DNA from: Nitrospinota bacterium
GTDB taxonomy: Bacteria; Nitrospinota_A; UBA7883
Length of the DNA stretch: 37,325 nt
Assembly: GCA_029881335.1 (NCBI GenBank)
Contig: JAOUMU010000017.1
Span: forward strand, 1-37,325
Direction: 5' to 3'
Under the pieces are notes generated by a model. The model saw nothing but the letters and a program-made list of their open reading frames with translations. It made no database searches and was not told the origin of the DNA. Numbering within the stretch: position 1 is the first letter of the stretch; each line of letters starts with the position of its first letter. Shown here piece by piece: positions 1-6,632 of the stretch. The position numbers and the translations under genes are program-made.

Positions 1-444
1 ACTCCGGCGCAGCACTTTTCCGCCAGGGGTATTTTTGACCGGAACAAGACGTTGTGGGGCTCCTGGGTGATCGCCGGGCCGGAGAGCCGGGTCTTTTTCA
101 GCGGGGACACTGGGATGTTCGACTGCTTCAAGGATATCGGAGAGCGGTACGGCCCCTTCGATTTCACCCTGATGCACATAGGCGCCTACGCCGAAGTATG
201 GCCCCAGGCGCACATGACACCGGAGGAGGCGATCCAGGCGCATCAGGATCTGGGGGGTAAAATATTCATTCCCATGCACTGGGGAACTTTTCGCATGGCC
301 TTCCACCCATGGAAGGAACCAGCGGAACGGTTCTATGCCGAAGCGCTCCGCCGGAAGATATCCTTCTCCACGCCCAGGGTCGGCCAGATCGTCGAGAATC
401 CAGTTCCGCTCCCCATGGAGCCATGGTGGCGGGAGATGGAATAG
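1..444 (+). CDS. MBL-fold metal-dependent hydrolase (UlaG/NAPE-PLD-like), 3' part only
   Basis: The reading frame is open from base 1, so the gene begins upstream of the window and only the C-terminal 147 or so codons are present. The visible part carries PAQHFSARG, then SGDTGMF (the metal-binding Asp region of metallo-beta-lactamase folds) and IPMHWGTF, where the His matches the last metal ligand of the family. The family contains UlaG-like lactonases and N-acyl-phosphatidylethanolamine phospholipase D. The HxHxDH motif would lie in the missing part. It resembles the complete protein at 4989-6140 along its length (GAYAEVWPQAHMTPEEA here, GAYNDKGTWRQLHMTPEEA there), so the two are paralogues. 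An internal TTG at 52 is not a credible start because homologous sequence continues upstream of it. Substrate unknown. Confidence 0.85.
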   Translation, partial: TPAQHFSARGIFDRNKTLWGSWVIAGPESRVFFSGDTGMFDCFKDIGERYGPFDFTLMHIGAYAEVWPQAHMTPEEAIQAHQDLGGKIFIPMHWGTFRMAFHPWKEPAERFYAEALRRKISFSTPRVGQIVENPVPLPMEPWWREME

Positions 445-481
445 CCACGGACCGCGGCCATCCCCCTCCCTCCGGGTCAGA

Positions 482-847
482 TCATTTAAGGGTCTTTAGG
501 AAATCAACCAGATCTGTGATCTCCTGCTCTGTGAGCTTCTTGGTCTTGTGCTTTGGTTTCGGCTTACCCACGCTTCCCACGGAGGCCTTCAAGGTTTTGG
601 TGTAGCCTTCATCCGCAGTCCATGTGGCGGGTGCGTCATTTAAGTAGCTCTTTATCCAGGCTTCGCCAGCCCGATCCACGACCCCTAACAAGCCAGGCCC
701 CACCTTCTTTTTATCGGTGGGATTGTGGCAGTTTTTACATTTGGCGGCGCCTGTGAACAGCGCCTCTCCCGCCGCCGGGTCCGCCATGGCGGGGTACGCC
801 GCGAAGGTGAAACAGAGCGCTACGGCCGTCAACAATACCTTTTTCAT
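482..847 (-). CDS. Small periplasmic monoheme cytochrome c
   Basis: A protein of 121 residues with a Sec signal peptide ending near PAMA (about residue 22) and one heme-binding CKNCH motif at 37-41, typical of a class I cytochrome c of about 100 mature residues. The start at 847 is chosen because AAGGA lies 7 nt upstream and the signal peptide begins there; an upstream GTG at 913 would add 22 polar residues. It is the last gene of the leftward operon encoding multiheme cytochromes, an iron-sulfur protein and an NrfD protein, so it is a plausible soluble electron carrier or subunit of that complex. Odd: the mature protein has no Met, so the usual sixth heme ligand is missing; His100 is the only other His. 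Family assignment is firm; the partner is inferred. Confidence 0.88.
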   Translation of the reverse strand: MKKVLLTAVALCFTFAAYPAMADPAAGEALFTGAAKCKNCHNPTDKKKVGPGLLGVVDRAGEAWIKSYLNDAPATWTADEGYTKTLKASVGSVGKPKPKHKTKKLTEQEITDLVDFLKTLK

Positions 848-923
848 TCCTGATTCCTTATTACTTATAGTTTTCGAAAAACGGGTCCGAGAGTAGGCCC
901 CGGACCAATACATGCCTCATCTA

Positions 924-2108
924 TCAACCCGGCTCCACCTCCGCCGGTGGCTCTTCATCCTCTACGGCCTCCTTCATGGGGAGTATCCGGGTGAGCAAAT
1001 AAAGCAGCAGGAAGGGCAGCAGCGTCAGGCCCATGGTGGTGAGGATGCCCTCCTGGTCCAACCATTCGGGGTGATAGCTGCGAAAGCCGACATAGCTTTT
1101 GGAAAACTGCTGGCCGCCAATCACGATATTCCAGCGCATCATCCACACCTCGAACAGAGCTGTGGCCGCGGCGATCACCGCCATAGTGGTGTAGGCGCCC
1201 TGATTATTCCGGACGAATATCATGATGGAGAGAAGCGTGAAAGGCACTACAATCCCGATCCCCACCTGTATCAGCACGAATGAGACCCACAACTTGGTGG
1301 AGAGCAAAGTGGAAATGACGAACCATGCGTCGGATGACTCGTAGAAGAAGAAGAGGATTTCCAATCCTTCGGAGATCATGTAAAAAAGCATGGATAACCA
1401 CAGGTAGAAACATAACGTCCTTAGGCATTCAAAGGACCAGGTCAGATATCCTTTGGAACTCAACGCGATGTACATGACTATCAGCAGGGCCAGCCCCGAC
1501 ACTATGGCGGAGAGCAAAAAAACCTGCGGCATAAGAGGAGTGGACCACCATGGGTTGGACTTTAGCGAACCAAAAATAAATCCCACATAGCCATGGAGAG
1601 TGCAAGCTGAGGGGATGCCGATAAGACCCAGGATATAGATCGCCCTTCTGTTGGCCTGGCGAATCTCGCCGGATGTTTCGTCCACTCCCAGGGCCACGGT
1701 TTTCCAGAACAATCGCTTTACCCCGCTGGCGCTGGTCTTGCTATAAGCTACTATCTCCTCCCAATATGACAGCCATATCTCCAGGGTCAGGACCACGAGG
1801 TAGAAACTGTATATGAATCCAAAGCCAGCCATGGCCGAGTGCCAATGTGGTGTGATAACCACGTTTAGCGCCCTTTCCGGGTGCCCCAGGTGGAAAAGCA
1901 ACGGCAGAGTGGCGCAAACCATGAACGCCAGCGACACCATAAGCGCGAACCGGCTGATCGGCTTTAGCTCTTCCAGGCCGAACACGTGAAACAGCGCGGA
2001 GGCTATGAACGCCCCTGCTATCAGCCCGGTGATGAAGGGATAGGTGACGATCATCAGGCTCCAGTATATGTGCATGTCGTTGGGGAATAAATATTCGGAA
2101 TATATCAT
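924..2108 (-). CDS. NrfD/PsrC-family polytopic membrane subunit
   Basis: A 394-residue protein with about nine or ten hydrophobic segments, starting almost at once with a membrane helix and carrying the early motif HLGHPERAL characteristic of NrfD/PsrC subunits. In the family these subunits bind menaquinone or ubiquinone near the periplasmic face and pass electrons to or from an associated iron-sulfur protein. The iron-sulfur gene lies 11 nt upstream and a monoheme cytochrome gene follows 76 nt downstream. The C-terminus is acidic and Pro-rich, presumably soluble. The context points to a quinone:cytochrome c oxidoreductase rather than polysulfide reductase, because no molybdopterin subunit is present. 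Direction of electron flow cannot be told from sequence. Confidence 0.9.
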   Translation of the reverse strand: MIYSEYLFPNDMHIYWSLMIVTYPFITGLIAGAFIASALFHVFGLEELKPISRFALMVSLAFMVCATLPLLFHLGHPERALNVVITPHWHSAMAGFGFIYSFYLVVLTLEIWLSYWEEIVAYSKTSASGVKRLFWKTVALGVDETSGEIRQANRRAIYILGLIGIPSACTLHGYVGFIFGSLKSNPWWSTPLMPQVFLLSAIVSGLALLIVMYIALSSKGYLTWSFECLRTLCFYLWLSMLFYMISEGLEILFFFYESSDAWFVISTLLSTKLWVSFVLIQVGIGIVVPFTLLSIMIFVRNNQGAYTTMAVIAAATALFEVWMMRWNIVIGGQQFSKSYVGFRSYHPEWLDQEGILTTMGLTLLPFLLLYLLTRILPMKEAVEDEEPPAEVEPG

Positions 2109-2119
2109 GGGCGTGTCCC

Positions 2120-2959
2120 CTATCTCACCGATTGCTCGAGCCCGATGTAAAAACAGAAGGGCTCGGTGTTAAGTTCCGGCTTCAATACGTTGAGCCTTTG
2201 AGTCGACAGCAGTTTTTTGATTTCGGAAGACTGGTCCTTCAGGTCGCCGAACTTTCGCGCCCCCGTGGGGCAGACTGTGACGCAGGCAGGTAGAAGGCCC
2301 TTGGTGATCCGGTGGTAGCACCATGTGCACTTGTCCGCCGTGTGTTTTTCCGGATGGATATACCGGGAGCCGTAGGGGCAGGCCTGCACGCAGTAGGAGC
2401 AGCCGATGCAGCGTGTCTTGTCCACCAGCACCACGCCGTCCGGGGACTGGTAAGAGGCGTTGACGGGGCACACCTGGGTGCAGGGGGTGTTCCGGCAATG
2501 GTTGCACATCTTCGGCACAAAAAAGCCCTTGGTCACCCTGCCCTGTTTTTTCACCCGTCCAATACCTTGCGGCGATCCATCCGTCTCCAGTTCCACGCTG
2601 GTCAGAAGCTGGGCCAGGTCCTCCGGCAAAAAGCCATCGTGGCCACCGTTGGGAGAGTCCACATGCACGTGGTTGTCCTCGGTTATCTGATACCTCTCCA
2701 CCCAGGTTCGGAAAAACTTTGGCGGGACGCTGTTCTCCCGTTTATCGGCCCGCACGCAGGCGCCGCACCCGATGCACTTGGTGGTGTCTATCAGGTACAC
2801 CCAGTAGTGGTCCAGCCAGTCTGGAGCGTCTTCGCCGATCTCTATCTCATGGATTCGTTGCGCCCGGCCGGGCTTGGGTATCGCCACCACCATCAGCAAC
2901 CCGGCCAAGGCTCGCCCCGCGCTTTTTATGAATGCCCGGCGGTTCTTCTTCTTATCCAT
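2120..2959 (-). CDS. Tat-exported four-cluster iron-sulfur protein (NrfC/PsrB/DmsB type)
   Basis: A 279-residue protein with an N-terminal twin-arginine signal (NRRAFIK at 6-12, then a hydrophobic stretch), so it acts on the outer face of the membrane. Four Cys groups follow: CIGCGAC at 62-68, CNHCRNTPCTQVCP, CIGCSYCVQACP, and CTWC with a distant CVTVCP. This is the ferredoxin-like arrangement of NrfC, PsrB and DmsB subunits, which wire a membrane NrfD protein to a catalytic or cytochrome partner. The first group lacks its fourth Cys: residue 72 is Asp (GAT codon, 2744-2746). The gene overlaps the end of the tetraheme cytochrome gene by 8 nt and precedes the NrfD gene by 11 nt, so the three are co-translated. 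Confidence 0.92.
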   Translation of the reverse strand: MDKKKNRRAFIKSAGRALAGLLMVVAIPKPGRAQRIHEIEIGEDAPDWLDHYWVYLIDTTKCIGCGACVRADKRENSVPPKFFRTWVERYQITEDNHVHVDSPNGGHDGFLPEDLAQLLTSVELETDGSPQGIGRVKKQGRVTKGFFVPKMCNHCRNTPCTQVCPVNASYQSPDGVVLVDKTRCIGCSYCVQACPYGSRYIHPEKHTADKCTWCYHRITKGLLPACVTVCPTGARKFGDLKDQSSEIKKLLSTQRLNVLKPELNTEPFCFYIGLEQSVR

Positions 2960-3470
2960 TTTGTTTCAGGTCTATTTTTGGGTCATGCGGATTATGGCAA
3001 TGCACACACAGGGTGTGCGCACCCACGTGATCTTTATTCAGTTTCAGGGCGTTGGTGGCAATATGCTCAGGGAAATTAGCCAATTGTGGAAAAGCTGACG
3101 GCCGGGAGGGGAAGAACTGATGGCATGTCAAGCAAGCCCGTTGCGACCTGTCGGGCGACTGGGACACCTCCGGATGCGCTTCAGGGTGATTCTCGTCGCC
3201 AGCGTATGGCTGGAAATGGCAATTTTCGCAAGGGATAGGCCCATGGGCGCCATTGTTCTTCTCTTCCAGCCGCTCGTCATGGCATTCCCCGCAGATATCA
3301 CTCCCTCTGTGGATCGGGTCACGGGCGCGCTCCTCGGCCAGATGGGCGCCTCGAAAATCCCCATACTGGCCGAAAGATTCCGGCACAACAGAGAATCGAA
3401 TCATATTGCCGGCTACGAAGAGAAAGGCGATGATCCACAATGCCCTCTTCAGATGTCTTAGCGCCTTCAC
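2952..3470 (-). CDS. Membrane-anchored tetraheme c-type cytochrome
   Basis: A 172-residue protein with four CXXCH motifs at about 60, 81, 113 and 155, and additional His residues (76, 95, 99, 136, 148, 152) suited to bis-His ligation. The N-terminus is basic and then hydrophobic (residues 10-22) with no clear cleavage site, so it is probably an uncleaved anchor holding a periplasmic heme domain. The start is GTG at 3470 with AGGG about 10 nt upstream. It overlaps the iron-sulfur gene by 8 nt. It most likely takes electrons from the iron-sulfur/NrfD pair and hands them to the pentaheme or monoheme cytochrome, or the reverse. It resembles NapC/NrfH-sized or cytochrome c7/c3-like modules only in general; I do not recognise a named family. 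Confidence 0.85.
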   Translation of the reverse strand: MKALRHLKRALWIIAFLFVAGNMIRFSVVPESFGQYGDFRGAHLAEERARDPIHRGSDICGECHDERLEEKNNGAHGPIPCENCHFQPYAGDENHPEAHPEVSQSPDRSQRACLTCHQFFPSRPSAFPQLANFPEHIATNALKLNKDHVGAHTLCVHCHNPHDPKIDLKQNG

Positions 3471-3487
3471 AATTTTAAATCCCTATT

Positions 3488-3649
3488 TTATTTGGATCGC
3501 TCCTTGAACCTGCCCATATGGTCGAATATAGGAGTCGAAAGATCAACTGTCAAATCAACCTGTTGTGTAATCCAGGGCCCCACCCTCGATGGTTTGAAAT
3601 TCTCCCTTCCATAAACGGATTCCTGATAAAGAGGGGAGTGGAATGCCAT
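3488..3649 (-). CDS. Possible 53-residue ORF between two cytochrome genes
   Basis: An open frame of 53 codons fills most of the gap between the pentaheme gene (stop at 3655) and the tetraheme gene (start at 3470). It begins with ATG 5 nt after the upstream stop and ends 17 nt before the downstream start. It has no Shine-Dalgarno-like sequence, no signal peptide and no recognised motif; the composition (PSRVGPW, VDLTVDLSTPIFDHM) is not obviously random. It could be a small subunit, a decayed or frameshifted extension of the pentaheme cytochrome, or chance. Low confidence. Confidence 0.25.
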   Translation of the reverse strand: MAFHSPLYQESVYGRENFKPSRVGPWITQQVDLTVDLSTPIFDHMGRFKERSK

Positions 3650-3654
3650 GTGGT

Positions 3655-4788
3655 CTATTTGACAAAGACATCCGCGGAAAAAAACGGAATACGCATTTCC
3701 GTCTTCTGGGCGACCCATGGCTCGTAATGGAAATAGATATCCGCCGAAACGCTCGATATCTCGCTCACTCTTTTGGAAAACACAAATTTCTCCAGCCTTT
3801 TCTCGCCAGGCCGCAGGCGGTTGTCCTCGACGATCTGGACACCGTGCAGGAAAACATCGCCATCTGAAAATATTTCCGCCCCCTTGGAGTTCACTATGGT
3901 CTTGTGATAGAGCCTTTTCTGGGTTTCAATCACGGACCCGCCCCTGTCCTTGGTCTGAACCTCCAGCACAAGATGGCGCTCTGGAGTGCCGGTGGGGATA
4001 TTGTGGCCAGCCTTGGCGTTGTGGATTTCCACCTGGGCGCTAAACCTGCTCCCTGTGCTTTTCGTTTCCATGAACTGTAGCTTCACCGCTTCGCGCATGG
4101 AGGCCAGGTTGTGGGAAAGTGAATGATCGTGGATCTTGTCCCTCCCCCCCTCGATGGCGGTCCTGCCCGCGATCTGTTGCATATGGCAGTCCTGGCACTG
4201 CTTCCCCTCTTTGGCGAATTCTGAGTTCTCCCACTCTTTATATGTATCCCCCACCGCCACACCATGCCGGTTCTTGAACGAATGGCACCCGGCGCAAAGC
4301 TTGGACGAGGCGAAATCGGAGGAGTACTCCGTCTTGTGATGGGGTGATTCCGCTTGTCTGAGCACAGAGCGTTTCACATCCCCAGGGCTGGATACAAATG
4401 GGGAGCCTGGAGTTTCTAGATCTATCTTGGTCACGGTATGGCAGAAGTCGCAGGTCACCCCCTCCGCCGTGATGGGAAGCTCCGCGTCATAATCGCCGGT
4501 GATCCGGACCGTGGGGGCATGGCATCCCAGGCAGTACTTGCGCGCTTCCCCCTTGGTTTCTCTGTAGGCCTTGTTGTAGGCGGTCTGGAAAATAGGATTG
4601 GTGAACGCCAGGGCGTGAAGGCTGTTTCGCCAATTGCGATAGATATCCTCGTGGCACTCCTTGCAGGTGGCGGAGCTTTCGAACACAGAGCCGGCCCCCT
4701 GGGCCAAAGCCGAAGGCCAGTTGAAAACGACAAGACTTATTGCCACCGCCAATCCGGTCTTCAAGCTCTTAATAACCACTTTTCCCAT
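3655..4788 (-). CDS. Pentaheme c-type cytochrome (cytochrome c554-like)
   Basis: A 377-residue secreted protein with a signal peptide ending near ALAQ (about residue 30) and five CXXCH motifs at about 42, 86, 113, 165 and 198, all in the N-terminal half. The spacing and the flanking HALAF, CLGCHAPTVRI and EGVTCDFCH are typical of cytochrome c554-like multiheme proteins. The C-terminal half (about 210-377) is heme-free and predicted beta-rich, with AGHNIPTGTPERHL, a motif I associate with this family's C-terminal domain. It is the first gene of the leftward operon. GAGG lies just ahead of the chosen ATG; a GTG three codons later is an alternative start. Role inferred: electron entry or exit module of the quinone-linked complex. 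Confidence 0.88.
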   Translation of the reverse strand: MGKVVIKSLKTGLAVAISLVVFNWPSALAQGAGSVFESSATCKECHEDIYRNWRNSLHALAFTNPIFQTAYNKAYRETKGEARKYCLGCHAPTVRITGDYDAELPITAEGVTCDFCHTVTKIDLETPGSPFVSSPGDVKRSVLRQAESPHHKTEYSSDFASSKLCAGCHSFKNRHGVAVGDTYKEWENSEFAKEGKQCQDCHMQQIAGRTAIEGGRDKIHDHSLSHNLASMREAVKLQFMETKSTGSRFSAQVEIHNAKAGHNIPTGTPERHLVLEVQTKDRGGSVIETQKRLYHKTIVNSKGAEIFSDGDVFLHGVQIVEDNRLRPGEKRLEKFVFSKRVSEISSVSADIYFHYEPWVAQKTEMRIPFFSADVFVK

Positions 4789-4925
4789 ATTCCTCTATCG
4801 CGGTTTGACACCTGTCTGTAAAGTTTATCACGACCTAACCGGGATGCGCCAAGCAATTTAAGATGTCTGGTATAACGAATCGGCATATATCCATCCATGG
4901 GGGGATGAGGCATAATGGGGAGCAT

Positions 4926-4960
4926 CAGGCGCCTCTGGCGCTTATTGCGCCTGCCGCCAG
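4926..4960 (+). promoter_or_regulatory. Mutually exclusive hairpins in leader of MBL hydrolase gene
   Basis: CAGGCGC (4926-4932) can pair with GCGCCTG (4947-4953), GGCGC (4937-4941) with GCGCC (4947-4951), and CTGGCG (4935-4940) with CGCCAG (4955-4960). The stems compete for the same bases in the likely 5' leader, 29 nt before the chosen start at 4989. This may be a regulatory leader or just GC-rich coincidence; the segment is also open in frame with the gene. Confidence 0.25.
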
Positions 4961-4988
4961 GGCGATCGATGAAACTTTGGGAGGAGCC

Positions 4989-6140
4989 ATGACAGATGAA
5001 AAAAAAGGCCCAGGGAGAGCCATCGTGGCCGCCGGGGTGTCCATAGCGTTGATGGCCATTTTATTCACCGGTATAGTTATTTCCAGAGACGAAACAGAAT
5101 ATGGAGGTTTCGAGCGTAATCGGCGGGTCCTAGCCTCCCCTCAATACAATGGCGGCTCTTTCGTCAATCCCAATGGAGTGACTGGAACGTTATTTTCCAG
5201 GGAAAGCTTGGATGTGGCAATAGAGTATCTGCTGACAGAAAGGGTCGATATCCAACCGAAAGTGGCAATTCCAGTCGCCAAAATCGACCCGGCGCAATGG
5301 ACAGGCCTGCCCAGGAATGAGTTCAAATACGCGTGGCTTGGTCATTCCAGCGTGCTGATAGCCATCGACGGGAACCTGATTTTGGCCGATCCGGTATTCG
5401 AGGAGCGGGCCTCCCCGATCTCCTGGATGGGGCCGAAACGGTTTCACCCCTCACCCGTCACCGCGGAGACCCTGCCACCCCTGGACGCGGTGCTGATCAC
5501 CCACGATCATTACGACCACCTGGAGGAGCTGACGATCAGCAAGTTGGCGGGTAAAACCGGGCTTTTCCTGGTCCCTCTTGGAATAGGCGCCCTGCTGGAG
5601 AAGTGGGGTGTCCCCAGGGAGAAGATCGCCGAGCTGGACTGGTGGGAAGCCCGGGAGGCCGGATCGCTCACCTTCACCGCCACATCGGCGGTCCACTATT
5701 CCAGCCGTGGCCTGTTCGATCTGAACCAGAGGCTTTGGCTCTCCTGGACGATCACGGGAAAGGAGAAGCAGCTGTTCATCAGCGGAGATTCCGGATACTT
5801 CGGCGGGTTCAGGGATATTGCCAAAAAGCTGGGGCCGATGGATGTCACCTTTTTGAAGATAGGCGCCTATAACGACAAGGGAACATGGCGCCAGCTGCAC
5901 ATGACGCCGGAGGAAGCGGTGGCGGAGCATATGGATTTGTCCGGCGGCCAGATGGTCCCCCTGCACTGGGCCACTTTCGACTTGGCCCTGCATTCCTGGT
6001 ACGAGCCAATGGAACGAGCCATGACGGAGGCGAAGCGGCTGGGTGTAAATATCGCCACGCCAAAAGTGGGACAGGTGGTTATACCCGATGGCAAGGGGGA
6101 AATAGATTACTGGTGGCGTTCGGAGGAGAACCCGGAATGA
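4989..6140 (+). CDS. Membrane-anchored MBL-fold hydrolase (UlaG/NAPE-PLD-like)
   Basis: A 383-residue protein from the ATG at 4989, which has GGAGG just upstream. The frame is open back to 4863 but the added residues are polar and not family-like. Residues 11-31 form one hydrophobic helix, a probable uncleaved anchor or signal. The MBL core shows GHSSVLI near 118, LADPVF near 132, the metal-binding THDHYDH at 171-177, SGDSGYF and the late HWATF. NAPE-PLD and UlaG share this arrangement; the substrate may be an N-acyl phospholipid or a lactone but this cannot be decided. It is divergent from the cytochrome operon and paralogous to the truncated gene at the start of the window. A hairpin overlaps its stop codon. 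Confidence 0.9.
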   Translation: MTDEKKGPGRAIVAAGVSIALMAILFTGIVISRDETEYGGFERNRRVLASPQYNGGSFVNPNGVTGTLFSRESLDVAIEYLLTERVDIQPKVAIPVAKIDPAQWTGLPRNEFKYAWLGHSSVLIAIDGNLILADPVFEERASPISWMGPKRFHPSPVTAETLPPLDAVLITHDHYDHLEELTISKLAGKTGLFLVPLGIGALLEKWGVPREKIAELDWWEAREAGSLTFTATSAVHYSSRGLFDLNQRLWLSWTITGKEKQLFISGDSGYFGGFRDIAKKLGPMDVTFLKIGAYNDKGTWRQLHMTPEEAVAEHMDLSGGQMVPLHWATFDLALHSWYEPMERAMTEAKRLGVNIATPKVGQVVIPDGKGEIDYWWRSEENPE

Positions 6141-6175
6141 GAGCCTCTCCTATTCGAGCGAACCGAGGCTCTCAT
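6137..6175. terminator. 11-bp hairpin spanning the ends of two convergent genes
   Basis: ATGAGAGCCTC (6137-6147) and GAGGCTCTCAT (6165-6175) are perfect inverted repeats with a 17-nt loop. The left arm contains the stop of the rightward hydrolase and the right arm lies in the last codons of the leftward gene. There is no clear U-tract on either side, so it may act as a bidirectional transcription stop or as 3'-end protection rather than a classical terminator. Confidence 0.5.
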
Positions 6176-6494
6176 CTAGAATATTGAGAAGGATATCCCT
6201 GTCTATCCTGGCGGACTCGGGATCCTTGACGCCATCGCGAGTTTCGCCGGGAAGAAGCTCCAGAATGTAAGGCTCTACTCCGTGCGCGTCAAAGGCGTTC
6301 AACAACGCCCTGATCTCCCCGTCCCTCCTTGGATGGTCATTTAGAAACAGCTCCGCCATGTAAATGGGCGCGTTATTCCCGATTTTCAGCTTCATCGCTA
6401 TTTCCGATAATGGCTCGCCGGTGACATCCCTTACAGCTTTTACAAGGTCGAGCTTTGCCACGGGATGGTTCGCGGCAATCACTATTTTCGACAA
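6150..6494 (-). CDS. Small protein resembling ribosomal L7/L12 C-terminal domain
   Basis: About 114 residues if started at TTG 6494, preceded by AAGGAAGGG 9 nt upstream; the frame stays open to GTG 6572, which would add 26 polar residues. The segment KLDLVKAVRDVTGEPLSEI followed, after an insert, by a helix and VEPYILEL recalls the beta-alpha-alpha-beta-alpha-beta C-terminal domain of ribosomal protein L7/L12 (K-x-V-R-x-x-T-G-x-x-L-x-E). It lacks the L12 N-terminal dimerisation domain and hinge. Such stand-alone L12-CTD-like proteins are of unknown function. It lies just downstream of the glycosyltransferase operon but has its own TATAAT-like sequences. The fold call is by eye and uncertain; the ORF itself is probably real. 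Confidence 0.6.
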   Translation of the reverse strand: MSKIVIAANHPVAKLDLVKAVRDVTGEPLSEIAMKLKIGNNAPIYMAELFLNDHPRRDGEIRALLNAFDAHGVEPYILELLPGETRDGVKDPESARIDRDILLNILDESLGSLE

Positions 6495-6591
6495 GAACTT
6501 TTTCCCTTCCTTGACTGACGCTGCTCTGCTACGCGCAAATTGTCCATTGCTGGCATCTCCCTTTGTCCACACACCAGTCTTTGCCCGGTGT

Positions 6592-6613
6592 ATTATATAC
6601 TGGCCCCATTATA
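6592..6613 (-). promoter_or_regulatory. Two TATAAT-like -10 elements
   Basis: On the minus strand TATAAT occurs at 6608-6613 and again at 6592-6597, in the 60-nt gap between the glycosyltransferase gene and the L12-like gene. Convincing -35 boxes are not evident. They would give the small gene a leader of roughly 90-100 nt if TTG 6494 is its start. Confidence 0.4.
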
Positions 6614-6632
6614 CCCGTGGGAAGGGCGGCCT

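Noticed and set aside
2312-3079. Open frame of 255 codons on the plus strand opposite the Fe-S protein
   Set aside because: Translation is a shadow of the Cys-rich Fe-S gene with no recognisable domain.
3655-3657. Programmed readthrough or selenocysteine at cytochrome stop codons
   Set aside because: The stop is TAG, the sequence after it is soon closed by TGA, and no SECIS-like hairpin is apparent.
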